A DNA stretch of 64,000 nucleotides from positions 1-64,000 of the forward strand of contig JAINDL010000057.1 in the NCBI GenBank assembly GCA_019931245.1, in the 5' to 3' direction. The DNA is from Bryobacteraceae bacterium CoA2 C42. GTDB lineage: Bacteria > Acidobacteriota > Terriglobia > Bryobacterales > Bryobacteraceae. The number at the start of each line of letters is the position of its first letter. Positions within the stretch are counted from its first letter, which is position 1. The notes beneath the pieces are model-generated. The model saw only the letters and a program-made list of their open reading frames with translations, ran no database searches and was not told the origin of the DNA. Positions 1 through 9,500 of this stretch are shown one piece after another. The position numbers and the translations under genes are program-made.

Positions 1-61
1 GACGGGCCGGTAGGCCGCATCGACAACGGCATCCGGTTGCGCGATACTTGCAGGGTAAGCT

Positions 62-349
62 ATGGGCGACGCACTGGGAATGGTGGAGACCCGCGGACTG
101 GTCTCGATGATTGAAGCCGCGGATGCGATGGTGAAGGCGGCGAACGTCCGCCTGGTTGGTTGGGAAAAGATAGGGTCAGGCTACGTGACGGCCATTGTCC
201 GCGGCGATGTGGCGGCCGTGCGCGCGGCCACCGATGCCGGCGCTGCCGCGGCCCGACGCGTGGGCGAACTCGTCAGTGTCCATGTGATCCCGCGTCCGCA
301 TGCCAGCCTCGAGGGCGTGCTTCCCATCGGCAAGGCCAACGGCAAGTAG
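62..349 (+). CDS. BMC-H bacterial microcompartment hexameric shell protein (PduA/EutM/CcmK-like)
   Basis: 95 aa; [74 protein letters not shown] is canonical BMC-H. Confidence 0.97.
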   Translation: MGDALGMVETRGLVSMIEAADAMVKAANVRLVGWEKIGSGYVTAIVRGDVAAVRAATDAGAAAARRVGELVSVHVIPRPHASLEGVLPIGKANGK

Positions 350-637
350 ATGATCCTGGCGCGCGTAGTCGGAACGATCGTCGCCACGCGCAAGGATCCG
401 CGTCTCGATGGGAAGAAGTTGCTCATTTTGAAGCCGGTTTCCCCCGAAGGCAAGGATGAGGCGAGTTACCTGATTGCCGTTGATGCCGTTGGCGCCGGTT
501 TTCGCGAGACGGTCATCGCCGTGACCGGCAGTTCGGCGCGCATGGCGGACGGCTGCAAGGACCGGCCCGTCGATACGGCTATCATCGGCATCGTCGACAC
601 GGTCAGCCTCGATAAGGGCGCCGTGAAGGGCGGTTAG
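350..637 (+). CDS. EutN/CcmL family BMC-P pentameric vertex protein
   Basis: 95 aa; MILARVVGTIVATRKDPRLDGKKLLILKPV...VDAVGAGFRETVIAVTGSSAR...DTAIIGIVDTV. Confidence 0.95.
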   Translation: MILARVVGTIVATRKDPRLDGKKLLILKPVSPEGKDEASYLIAVDAVGAGFRETVIAVTGSSARMADGCKDRPVDTAIIGIVDTVSLDKGAVKGG

Positions 638-639
638 CG

Positions 640-906
640 ATGTACATCGGCAAGGTGATCGGTCGGGTGGTTGCGACGGTAAAGGATCCGGGCCTGGCGA
701 GCCAGCGGCTCCTGATCGTACAGCCGTTGACCGCATTGCTCGCGCCCTCCGGCAGGCAGATCGTCTGTACTGACGCCATCGGCGCCGGGGCCGGCGAACT
801 GGTCTACTGGACCCGCGGCAAGGAGTCGAGCTTCCCCTTTCTCCCGGTGGAAGTGCCCACCGATACAACGATTGTGGGGATCATTGACCGGGTGAATCGA
901 TGCTGA
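640..906 (+). CDS. EutN/CcmL family BMC-P pentameric vertex protein
   Basis: 88 aa; MYIGKVIGRVVATVKDPGLASQRLLIVQPL...DAIGAGAGELVYWTRGKESS...TTIVGIIDRV. Confidence 0.95.
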   Translation: MYIGKVIGRVVATVKDPGLASQRLLIVQPLTALLAPSGRQIVCTDAIGAGAGELVYWTRGKESSFPFLPVEVPTDTTIVGIIDRVNRC

Positions 907-1190
907 TCGCGCGCGTGATCGGCGATGCCGTAGCGACCATGAAGAACGCCAGCCACGAGGGCCAGAAGCTGCTGCTGGTACAGCCGGTACAGCTCGATCA
1001 GACCACGCCCCGCGGTGATGCCGTCCTCGCCGTGGACGCGGTCGATGCCGGCCCCGGCGATCTGGTGCTGTTGGTCACCGAAGGCTTCAGCGCGATGACA
1101 GCCGTAGGCCGGCCCGATTCACCGATTGATATGGCCGTTATAGGTGTAATCGATCGAATCGACCTGATCGGCGCGACTGCTCCGGCTTGA
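900..1190 (+). CDS. EutN/CcmL family BMC-P pentameric vertex protein
   Basis: 96 aa; MLIARVIGDAVATMKNASHEGQKLLLVQPV...DAVDAGPGDLVLLVTEG...MAVIGVIDRI; start overlaps end of previous gene. Confidence 0.95.
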   Translation: MLIARVIGDAVATMKNASHEGQKLLLVQPVQLDQTTPRGDAVLAVDAVDAGPGDLVLLVTEGFSAMTAVGRPDSPIDMAVIGVIDRIDLIGATAPA

Positions 1191-1715
1191 CCGGCTCCGC
1201 GGGGCCCGGGCGAACAGGAGCGCCGCCATCGCCGCGGCGATGAGAAAGCGGAGAAAGCCGATGCTGTGGAACATGCGGTTGAGCGCGGTAAACTGCTGCC
1301 GGTCGGGCGTGTCAATACCCACGGCCCGAAAATCGAGTAACCTTCCCACGGCCACGACCTGCGGCGTCAGCAGGAACGCGGACACCAAGCCGAGCAGCAG
1401 CAGGAGGGCGGAGCCGATCAGCGTGGGTTTCCCGCTCTTGCTCATTACCGCACTCACCAGCAGGAGAGTACCCAAAAGCAGGTCGGCGTAGCGCCAGGAC
1501 TCGAGCACCTGGCGCCCCACTTCGGCATCGTAGTGCCGCAGCAGAGTGGCCGTGCGCTCCTTGGTCAAAACCTCGATCCATTTCGCGGCTTCGTACGGCG
1601 GATTATCGACCATGGCGTAAGCCAGACGTGGGCGAAACGTCGTGAACAGTGTGACGCCCACCAGACCGGCAAACCAAACGCCGAGCATAAAAGAGAGAAT
1701 CCGTCTCGAATGCAT
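1119..1715 (-). CDS. Hypothetical integral membrane protein (DUF4149-like topology)
   Basis: 198 aa with several hydrophobic helices; last 72 nt antisense to the third EutN gene. Confidence 0.7.
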   Translation of the reverse strand: MHSRRILSFMLGVWFAGLVGVTLFTTFRPRLAYAMVDNPPYEAAKWIEVLTKERTATLLRHYDAEVGRQVLESWRYADLLLGTLLLVSAVMSKSGKPTLIGSALLLLLGLVSAFLLTPQVVAVGRLLDFRAVGIDTPDRQQFTALNRMFHSIGFLRFLIAAAMAALLFARAPRSRSSRSSRADQVDSIDYTYNGHINR

Positions 1716-1755
1716 AGCCTCCTCAATGTAGCAAGCAGCGCCGCACCGCAGAGAT

Positions 1756-3492
1756 CTATTCGCCGGACCGCCGCAAATCCTTCAGTACTAGGCCCCATCC
1801 CGCCCCGCCCCGCGCCCGGCTCCAGGCGTCTTCCTCGACGAGAACGGCCACGTCCACCCGGTCGCCCGCCCGCAGCCCTTCGCCAGCCTCGGCCAGGTTC
1901 CACCCTTTAATCTGGTTCGTCACCCCATCCTGCCGCACTTTCAGGAAAAGATGCTTGCCGTTCTTCACCTCCGGCGTCAGCACCAGATCGAGCCCGCGCA
2001 GGGCCAGCAGCGGCGGCGGATTCGACGCGCCAAAAGGCGCTAGCGATAACAAATCCGCCGCCGCGGGATCCTCGAGTTCCGCCAGGTTCGCCGTCGCGTC
2101 AATACGCAGTACCGAAACTCTATCCTCCTGACTTAACACCGCCGCCGCGTACGCGGCGAAGCGCTGCCGGAACTCCCCGATGCGGTTTGCCTTCATCGTC
2201 AGCCCCGCTGCCTGCCGGTGGCCCCCGAACTTCAGGAACAGATCCGGCATGCTCTCGAGCGCCTCAAGCAGATGGAAGTTGGCCGGACTCCGGCCCGATC
2301 CCTTCGCCTCGCCCGTCTCCGCGTCCTCGCTCAACACGAATACCGGCCGCGCGTAGCGTTCCACCAACCGCCCCGCCACAATGCCCACCACCCCCGCGTG
2401 CCAGTCCGGCGCCGCAAACACGAGCCCCGCCTCCTCCGCGCCCACCGGCACCGCTTCGCACGTTCGCACAATCTCGGCCTGCGTTTCCTGCCGCTCTTTG
2501 TTCATCGCATCCAGCGCGGCCGCCAGTTCGTGTGCGCGTCCGGCGTCCGTGGTCAGAAACAGCTCAATCACGTTCCGCGCATCATCCATCCGCCCGGCCG
2601 CATTCAGGCGCGGCGCGATCTGGAAGGCCACCTGCCGCGCCGAAGGCATCACCCCCTCCTCGAGGCCGGCCACGGCGAACAGCGCCTTCAAACCCGGATT
2701 CCGCGGGTCGCGCAGACCCTCGAGGCCATGCTTGACAATCGCGCGGTTCTCCCCCGTCAGCGGGACCACATCGGCCACCGTGGCAATGGCCGCCAGCTTG
2801 AGGAACGACCCCAGCAGACGCTCCCGCCGCCCTGCCTCCCAGCCCAGTTCGACAAACAGCGCCTGCGCCAGTTTCAACGCCACGGCGGCGCCGCACAGGT
2901 TCTTCGACGGATAGCCGCAATCGGCCCGGTTGGGATTCAGCACGGCCACCGCAGCCGGCAGTTCCCCCTCGGGCAGATGGTGATCGGTCACGATAACGTC
3001 GATCCCAAGTTCATTGGCATGCGACACAACGGAGCCCGCCCGGATGCCCGTGTCGACGCTGACGATCAGCCCCACCCCGTCCGCCTTCGCCTGCCCAACC
3101 ACCTCCGTGCGCATCCCGTAGCCCTCCCGCATCCGGTGCGGCACATGAAACCCCACCACCCCGCCGGCCAGCCGCAGCGCGGTCATCAGAATCACCACCG
3201 ACGAGGTGCCGTCAACATCGTAATCGCCGTAGAGAAGTACCTTCTCCTGCGTCCGCACTGCCCGGGCCAGCCGCGCTGCCGCCCGCCCCATATCGGCCAG
3301 CCCGAACGGGTCGTGCAACTCGGCCAGCGTCGGACGCAGAAACCGCTCCGCGATGGCCGGCGTGCGAACCTCCCGCGTCCACAAGACGCGCGTGGCGGGC
3401 AGCGTCAGCCGCAGAGCCCTCGCCAGCGCGGCGATCTCCTCGTCCGGGTAGACCGGAAGCTCCCAGCGAAAAGGCTGCCGTCCGTTCGTCAA
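1756..3492 (-). CDS. recJ: Single-stranded-DNA-specific exonuclease RecJ
   Basis: 578 aa; DHH motifs (LLYGDYDVDGTSS, VTDHHLP) and DHHA1-like FGGHRQAAGLTM. Confidence 0.95.
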   Translation of the reverse strand: MTNGRQPFRWELPVYPDEEIAALARALRLTLPATRVLWTREVRTPAIAERFLRPTLAELHDPFGLADMGRAAARLARAVRTQEKVLLYGDYDVDGTSSVVILMTALRLAGGVVGFHVPHRMREGYGMRTEVVGQAKADGVGLIVSVDTGIRAGSVVSHANELGIDVIVTDHHLPEGELPAAVAVLNPNRADCGYPSKNLCGAAVALKLAQALFVELGWEAGRRERLLGSFLKLAAIATVADVVPLTGENRAIVKHGLEGLRDPRNPGLKALFAVAGLEEGVMPSARQVAFQIAPRLNAAGRMDDARNVIELFLTTDAGRAHELAAALDAMNKERQETQAEIVRTCEAVPVGAEEAGLVFAAPDWHAGVVGIVAGRLVERYARPVFVLSEDAETGEAKGSGRSPANFHLLEALESMPDLFLKFGGHRQAAGLTMKANRIGEFRQRFAAYAAAVLSQEDRVSVLRIDATANLAELEDPAAADLLSLAPFGASNPPPLLALRGLDLVLTPEVKNGKHLFLKVRQDGVTNQIKGWNLAEAGEGLRAGDRVDVAVLVEEDAWSRARGGAGWGLVLKDLRRSGE

Positions 3493-4010
3493 TTCCGTGA
3501 AAAGAAGCCGCCACCCATCGGGCCGTCGTCCTCTTCACTCTCCTCACCGGGCGGGAGCCACAGATCGATGTCGCTCATGATCGACAGCAACTCGTTCATG
3601 AACTCGCTGCGGGCCTCGTACATGTAGACCTTGTCTTCGTAGTCGAAGCTGATCTCAATCTGCGAGGTGAATCCCGTGTAGGGTGTGAGCTTTTTCAACC
3701 GCCGCTCCATCTCCCGGCGTTCCGGCTGCGGCATCTCGCTCTCAGCCAACTCTTCCATCACATCGTCTATGCTCTGCTGCTCAAACTCGCGGGCGTGCAG
3801 CACCACCAGCTTCACCCCCAGCCGCTGCGTGCATTCGATGAACTCGCGGAAATCGGGCCGCCGCTCGACATCCCACATCACCACGCCTCCCTGGTCGCTC
3901 AGTCGCGACTCGCCGTGGAAGACAATCATGCCTCGCGACTCGAGATAGGGCGGAAGCTCATTTTTCAAAGTATCGAGATCAGGATGCATTTTTCTATTTT
4001 CCCTTTTCAC
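3489..4010 (-). CDS. Hypothetical acidic protein
   Basis: 173 aa (alternative start MHPDLDTL at 3989); stop overlaps recJ start by 4 nt. Confidence 0.75.
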   Translation of the reverse strand: MKRENRKMHPDLDTLKNELPPYLESRGMIVFHGESRLSDQGGVVMWDVERRPDFREFIECTQRLGVKLVVLHAREFEQQSIDDVMEELAESEMPQPERREMERRLKKLTPYTGFTSQIEISFDYEDKVYMYEARSEFMNELLSIMSDIDLWLPPGEESEEDDGPMGGGFFSRN

Positions 4011-5742
4011 TGCGGTGCAGGATCAGCACCTCATCGCGCTGTTGGCCGGCCAGGTCCCGGGCGGCGGGAGTCACAATGCTCTTCGGACAGATGTGGATTT
4101 TGCGGCCGTGGCGGACCGCCTCTCGCACATCATTCTCGCAGACGAAATCCACGATCGTGGGCCGCGGCGCCGGCTCTGTTGCAACCGGGGCCGGTTCGGC
4201 GGCCGCCGAACCGCGCCGGGCGAGAAACCGGTCGACGATGCTCGCCGTCGTCGATGGCGCCGTGGTCACGCCCCGCGCCGTCAATACCCTTTCGACCGCC
4301 GCAATCACCCGGGCCTTCGTAACGGGTCCTCCCCCTGTGCCCGCGCTCGCCACCGCGGCCGGCTGGCCCAGCGATGGCAGCGCCTCGTGCGGCTCCCGCA
4401 CGGCCCACGCCACCCGCTTAATGTTCAACAGATGCAGCGGGGTAACGTTATCTCCGGTTGAGTTCCCGGCCACCGCACCGCAGCCGAGCGTCATCGCCGG
4501 GAACAGATTCGTCGTGATGCCGACCGAGCCCTGCGGCGTTGGCGAATTCACCAGAATTCGGTGCGCCGGCATGCGTAGGCCATACTCGCGGGCCCGCGCC
4601 TCGTCCTGCGTATAGATGCCGCATGTGTGGCCCAGCCCATGGAAGCGCAGCACCGCTTCACACGCCGCCAGCGCCTCGGGCCAGCCCGCGACAAAGTGCA
4701 GCGCCAGCACCGGCGACAGCTTCTCGGCCGAGAGCGGATGCTCCTTGCCAATGCCGCCAATCTCGCAGGCCAGCACCCGCACCCCGCTGGCGATGGCAAA
4801 TCCCGCCGCCTCCGCAATCGCCGCGGCCGAGTGGCCCACCAACTCCGGGTTCACCGCCGTGCCCCGGCTGAACAGTACTTTTTCGAGCGCCCGCGTCTGC
4901 TCCGGGGTGCACACATGCGCCCCCTGCGCCCCGAGCGCCCGCAGGATCGCCTCCCGGCGGCTCGTTTCGGCCACCACCGTCTGCTCGCTCGAACAGAGCG
5001 TGCCGTGGTCGAACGACTTGCCGGAGAGCAGTTTGCCTACCGCGGCGTCGACATCGGCCGAGGTGTCGACCAGCACGGGGACATTGCCCGGTCCCACGCC
5101 GAAGGCGGGCTTGCCGCTGGCGTAGGCCGCCTTCACCATGGCGCCGCCGCCGGTGGCGAGAATCACGGCGGTCTTCGGATGACGCATCAGCGTATTGGTC
5201 GCCTCGAGCGTCGGCTGCGTCAGACATTGCAGCAAACCCTCGGGCGCCCCGGCCGCGATCGCCGCGCGGTAGAGAATCTCCACCGTGGCGCACGTGCAGC
5301 CCTTGGCCCGCGGATGCGGGCTGATCACAATCGCGTTGCCGGCCTTAAGGGCAATCAGGCTCTTGTAGATCGCCGTCGAGGTCGGGTTGGTCGTCGGCAG
5401 CACGGCGGCCACGACGCCGAGCGGCGCGGCGATCTCCGTGATTCGCTCCTCGGCCAGTTCGCGCAATACGCCCACCGTCTTCATGCCGCGCAGCCGCTGC
5501 GGGAGCAGTTCGGCGGCCAGCAAGTTTTTGGCGAGCTTATCGGCGGCGTTGCCGTAGCCGGTCTCCTCGACAGCCATCGCCGCGAGTTTTGCCGCCTGGC
5601 CGCGCGCGGCCTCCGCCATGCGCTGCACAATCGCATCGACCTGTTCCTGGCTGAAGGAGCGGTACTTCTCCCCGGCCGCCCAAGCCTTCTCGACCTTCGT
5701 GCGGACCTCTTGAATCGTAAGCAGGTCGGGATCGTGCAGCAT
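3994..5742 (-). CDS. CoA-acylating aldehyde dehydrogenase (PduP/EutE-like) with C-terminal extension, BMC-associated
   Basis: 582 aa; LPTTNPTSTAIYKSLIALKAGNAIVISPHPRAKGCT, FDHGTLCSSEQTVV, GCGAVAGNSTGDNVTPLHLLNIKRVAW typical of PduP/EutE; about 120 aa extra at C terminus. Confidence 0.93.
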   Translation of the reverse strand: MLHDPDLLTIQEVRTKVEKAWAAGEKYRSFSQEQVDAIVQRMAEAARGQAAKLAAMAVEETGYGNAADKLAKNLLAAELLPQRLRGMKTVGVLRELAEERITEIAAPLGVVAAVLPTTNPTSTAIYKSLIALKAGNAIVISPHPRAKGCTCATVEILYRAAIAAGAPEGLLQCLTQPTLEATNTLMRHPKTAVILATGGGAMVKAAYASGKPAFGVGPGNVPVLVDTSADVDAAVGKLLSGKSFDHGTLCSSEQTVVAETSRREAILRALGAQGAHVCTPEQTRALEKVLFSRGTAVNPELVGHSAAAIAEAAGFAIASGVRVLACEIGGIGKEHPLSAEKLSPVLALHFVAGWPEALAACEAVLRFHGLGHTCGIYTQDEARAREYGLRMPAHRILVNSPTPQGSVGITTNLFPAMTLGCGAVAGNSTGDNVTPLHLLNIKRVAWAVREPHEALPSLGQPAAVASAGTGGGPVTKARVIAAVERVLTARGVTTAPSTTASIVDRFLARRGSAAAEPAPVATEPAPRPTIVDFVCENDVREAVRHGRKIHICPKSIVTPAARDLAGQQRDEVLILHRSEKGK

Positions 5743-5765
5743 CGCTGCCTATGCCTGGCCGGCGC

Positions 5766-6053
5766 CTACTTCTCGGACTTTTTCATCGCGCCGGGAAGGA
5801 TCTTCTCCACTTCCTCGTGCGGGTTCGGAATGACGTGTACCGCCACCAGTTCCCCCACGCGCCGCGCCGCGGCCGCGCCCGCATCCGTCGCTGCCTTCAC
5901 CGCGCCCACGTCGCCGCGCACGGTCACCGTCACGTAGCCGGCGCCAATGTACTCTTTGCCGGTCAACGTCACGTTGGCCGTCTTCACCATTGCGTCTGCC
6001 GCTTCAATCGCGCCGACGAGGCCTTTTGTCTCCACCATGCCAAGTGCTTCCAT
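5766..6053 (-). CDS. BMC-H bacterial microcompartment hexameric shell protein
   Basis: 95 aa; [79 protein letters not shown]. Confidence 0.97.
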   Translation of the reverse strand: MEALGMVETKGLVGAIEAADAMVKTANVTLTGKEYIGAGYVTVTVRGDVGAVKAATDAGAAAARRVGELVAVHVIPNPHEEVEKILPGAMKKSEK

Positions 6054-6160
6054 AGGGTCTTCAGCGAGAGTACCACATTAAGCCGCTCCGGAATAGAATT
6101 CTCCCCTGGCCGCAACATTCCTAAGTAACGTGGGTTTCAAAGGCGAAGCGCGCTCCTCCC

Positions 6161-6562
6161 ATGCCCTGTGCTCTCTTTCGTAACTTGGTCTCGCCCGGCC
6201 GCCGCCTGGGGCTCGCCCTCGGGTTTACCGCTCTGTCTGCCGCCGGCGCCGATCCGTCCGGCATCTGGAGCGGCAGCATGACCGGCCGGGACGGTAACCA
6301 GCGCGAAGTCAGCTTCCGCTTTGCCGCCGATGGCCCCCGCCTCACCGGCAGCATGCTGGGTCCCACCGGCAACGAAATCGAGATCTCCGACGGCAAGGTG
6401 CAGGGCGAAGAGGTGACATTTAAGGTAGTCCTCAACTGGAACGGCCGCCCGGCGGCTCTCCTCTACCGCGGCCGACTCACCGGCGGCGAACTGCGCCTCA
6501 AAATGCAGCGCGTCGGCGCTCCGCGGGCTATCGAGATGCTCCTCAAAAAGGCCGGGGCGTAG
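6161..6562 (+). CDS. Hypothetical secreted beta-rich protein
   Basis: 133 aa; signal-peptide-like N terminus then GIWSGSMTGRDGNQREVSFRFAADGPRLTGSM. Confidence 0.75.
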   Translation: MPCALFRNLVSPGRRLGLALGFTALSAAGADPSGIWSGSMTGRDGNQREVSFRFAADGPRLTGSMLGPTGNEIEISDGKVQGEEVTFKVVLNWNGRPAALLYRGRLTGGELRLKMQRVGAPRAIEMLLKKAGA

Positions 6563-6571
6563 CCAGTCGCC

Positions 6572-9500
6572 GTGGGTAGACTGCTCCTGTTCGCCCTTCT
6601 TTTTGACGTTGCCGCCGCCCGGGCGCAGTCCACCGGCACGGTGCGGGCGAGCGGACGGCCCGTGCCGGGCGCTATCGTCACCGCCAACCAGGGCCAGACC
6701 CGCCTTGAGACCTCCACCGATGAACAGGGCCGTTATGAACTCCCGCTCACGCCCGGCGAGTGGACTCTCAACGTCCAGATGTTCGGTTTCGTCACCGCCA
6801 CGGCAGCGCGCAAAGTTCCGGAATCCTCGCCGGCGCAATGGTCGCTCCAACTGCGTACGCAGACCCAGGGCCCCGGGCCGGCGACCGGCTTCGCCCTCCC
6901 CGAACTCCCCGCCGCGGATGCGCTGCCATCGCCCGATCCAGCCGATAACAACGAAGCTTTCCTGCTCAACGGCAGCTTATCGCGCGGCCTGGCGTCCGCC
7001 CGCGCCGACGGGCCGCCGGACGCCGGCTTTCCCTCGGCTTCCCCGCTCGAGATGCGGAGCCTGAACGCGGGCGGTCCCGAGGACGCCGGCCTGGGTGCGC
7101 GCGGCCCGGGCGGGGGCTCTGGTGGCGGATTCGGTGGCCCGGGCGGGGGGCGGGGCGGGCGCGGCCCGGGCGGCGCCCGCGGCGGCTTCGGCGACCGCCT
7201 GGGCCCCGGCGGTCGCGCCGCTCTCCGCCAGCGGCTCGAACAGATGCGCAACGCCACCGTCGGCAACCGGCGGCGCCGCGGCGACCAGGGCGTGCGCGGC
7301 GCCCTCTCCTACGAAGGACGAAGCGCCGATTGGAACGCCCGCCCCTACTCGCTCACCGGCCTTGTCTACCCTCGCCCCGACCAATCCCTGTCCCGCTTCA
7401 ACGGCGTCCTCGGCGGGCCGCTCAAGATCCCGAAACTGATCCTCGGCGACAGCACCTTCTTCTCCCTCACTTACAACCTCACCCTCGGCCGCAACCCCTT
7501 CAACGGCGCCGCCACCGTCCCTACCGCCGCCGAACGCAGCGGCGATTTTTCCGCCTCCCGTGTCAACGTCCCCGTTGCCATCTACGACCCCGCCGGCGCT
7601 CTCCCCTTCGCCGCCAACCGGATCCCCGCCTCCCGCTTCGACCCCGCTGCCCGCGGCCTGCTCTCACTGATTCCCCACCCCAACTCCCTCGCCGGCATCC
7701 AGAACTACCAGTTCATCACCGGCGTTGCGCAAAATTCGCAGCAGCTCAGCGGACGCCTCAACCGGGCCGTCAACCGCAAAGACCGCCTGGCGCTCCAACT
7801 CGGCTGGCAACTCCGCGACGGCCAAAACGCTCAGCTCTACGGCTTCCTCGACCAGACGCGCGGCCACGGCTACAGCGCCGACCTCAGCTGGAACCGCAAC
7901 CTCACCCCCCGTCTCCTCCAGTCCCTCCGCTACCGACTTACCCGCAACCTCACCGAAAACACCCCCTACTTCGCCTTCACCCGCGACATCGCTGGCGAAC
8001 TCGGCATCCGCGGCGCCTCGCGCGACCCCATCAACTGGGGCCCGCCCACGCTGAACTTCACCAACTTCGGCCGCCTCGCCGACGGCGTCCCCCTCTTCCG
8101 CCGCGACCTCTCGAACAATCTCAACTGGGGACTCACCTGGGTCCGCGGCAACCACTCCCTCGTCTCCGGCTTCGACTTCACCCGCCTGCGCAACAACCAG
8201 CGCACCGACACCAACGGCCGCGGCACCTTTACCTTCTCCGGCCTCGCTACCAGCCGGCTCGACGCCGGCCAACCCGCCGCCGCCACCGGCTACGACCTGG
8301 CTGACTTCCTGCTCGGCTTCCCCCAGTCGAGCTCCCTGCGTTTCGGTTCGCCGGCCAACTACTTCCGCGGCTCCAGCTACGCCGCCTTCGTCCAGGACGA
8401 ATGGAAAGCTCGCCCCAATCTCAGCTTGAACCTCGGTCTCCGCTACGAACTCTTCGCGCCGCTTTACGAACGCTACGACCGCCTGGCCAATCTCGACCTC
8501 GCGCCCGGCCTGACCGCCGTCGCCCCCGTCACCCCCGGCCAGCCCGGGCCCTACAGCGGCCCCTTCTCGCGCGCCCTCGTCGACCGCGATGGCAACAACT
8601 TCGGCCCCCGGCTCGGCCTCGCCTGGAAGCCCGCCAACGGCGGACGCCTCACCATCCGCGCCGGCTACGGCTGGTATTACAACGGCAGCGTCTACCAGAA
8701 CTTCGCCACCCGGCTCGCCTCCCAGCCCCCCTTCGCCCAAACCGGCACCGTCCAAGCCACGGCCACCCGGCGGCTGACCCTCGCTGACGGCTTCGCCCAG
8801 ACCCCGGCGCAGAACATCACGAACACCTTCGCCGTCGACCGCTCCTACCGCATCGGCTACGCCCAAACCTGGTCGCTGTCGGTGCAGCGCGATCTGTTCC
8901 GCTCCTATGTGTTCGAAGTAGGCTACCTCGCCACCAAGGGCACCCGGCTCGACATGCAGCGGGCCCCCAATCGCGCCGCTCCCGGCTCCCAACTCGACGC
9001 CGAAGCCCGGCGCCGCATCGGCAACGCCGTCGGCTTCACGCTCGACACCGCCGAGGCCAACTCCATCTTCCACTCGGCCCAACTCCGGCTCACCCGCCGG
9101 TTCACCCGCGGCTTGTCCGGCGCGGCGCTCTACACGTGGGGCAAGTCGATCGACAACGCCAGTTCGATCGGCGGTGGCGGCGGCACCGTCGCTCAGGACG
9201 ACCAGAACCTCGCCAACGAACGCGGGCTGTCCAGCTTCGACATCCGCCATAACTTTGAAGGCCGCTTTGTCTTTGCGCCGCAGCGCCGGAGCCGCTGGGG
9301 ACGCGACTGGTCCTTCACGGGCGCCTTGCTCTGGCGCACCGGTCACCCGCTCACCGCCCGCGTCCTCGGCAACCAGTCCGACACCGCCGGCACCGGCGTC
9401 ATCGGCGCCGGCCGCGCCGAAGCCACCGGGCTCCCCGTCACCGCCGGCGACGGCCTGTTCAATCTTGCCGCTTTCACCCTCCCGCCCCCGGGCCGCTACG

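Noticed and set aside
2218-3627. 469-aa ORF antisense to recJ
   Set aside because: Arg/Pro/His-rich shadow ORF of a GC-rich gene; recJ on the minus strand has clear family motifs.
4627-5937. 436-aa plus-strand ORF antisense to the aldehyde dehydrogenase
   Set aside because: Shadow ORF in Arg/His-rich frame.
7664-9346. 560-aa minus-strand ORF under the TonB-dependent receptor
   Set aside because: Composition typical of antisense GC-rich shadow (Gly/Ala/Val/Glu); no recognisable domain.
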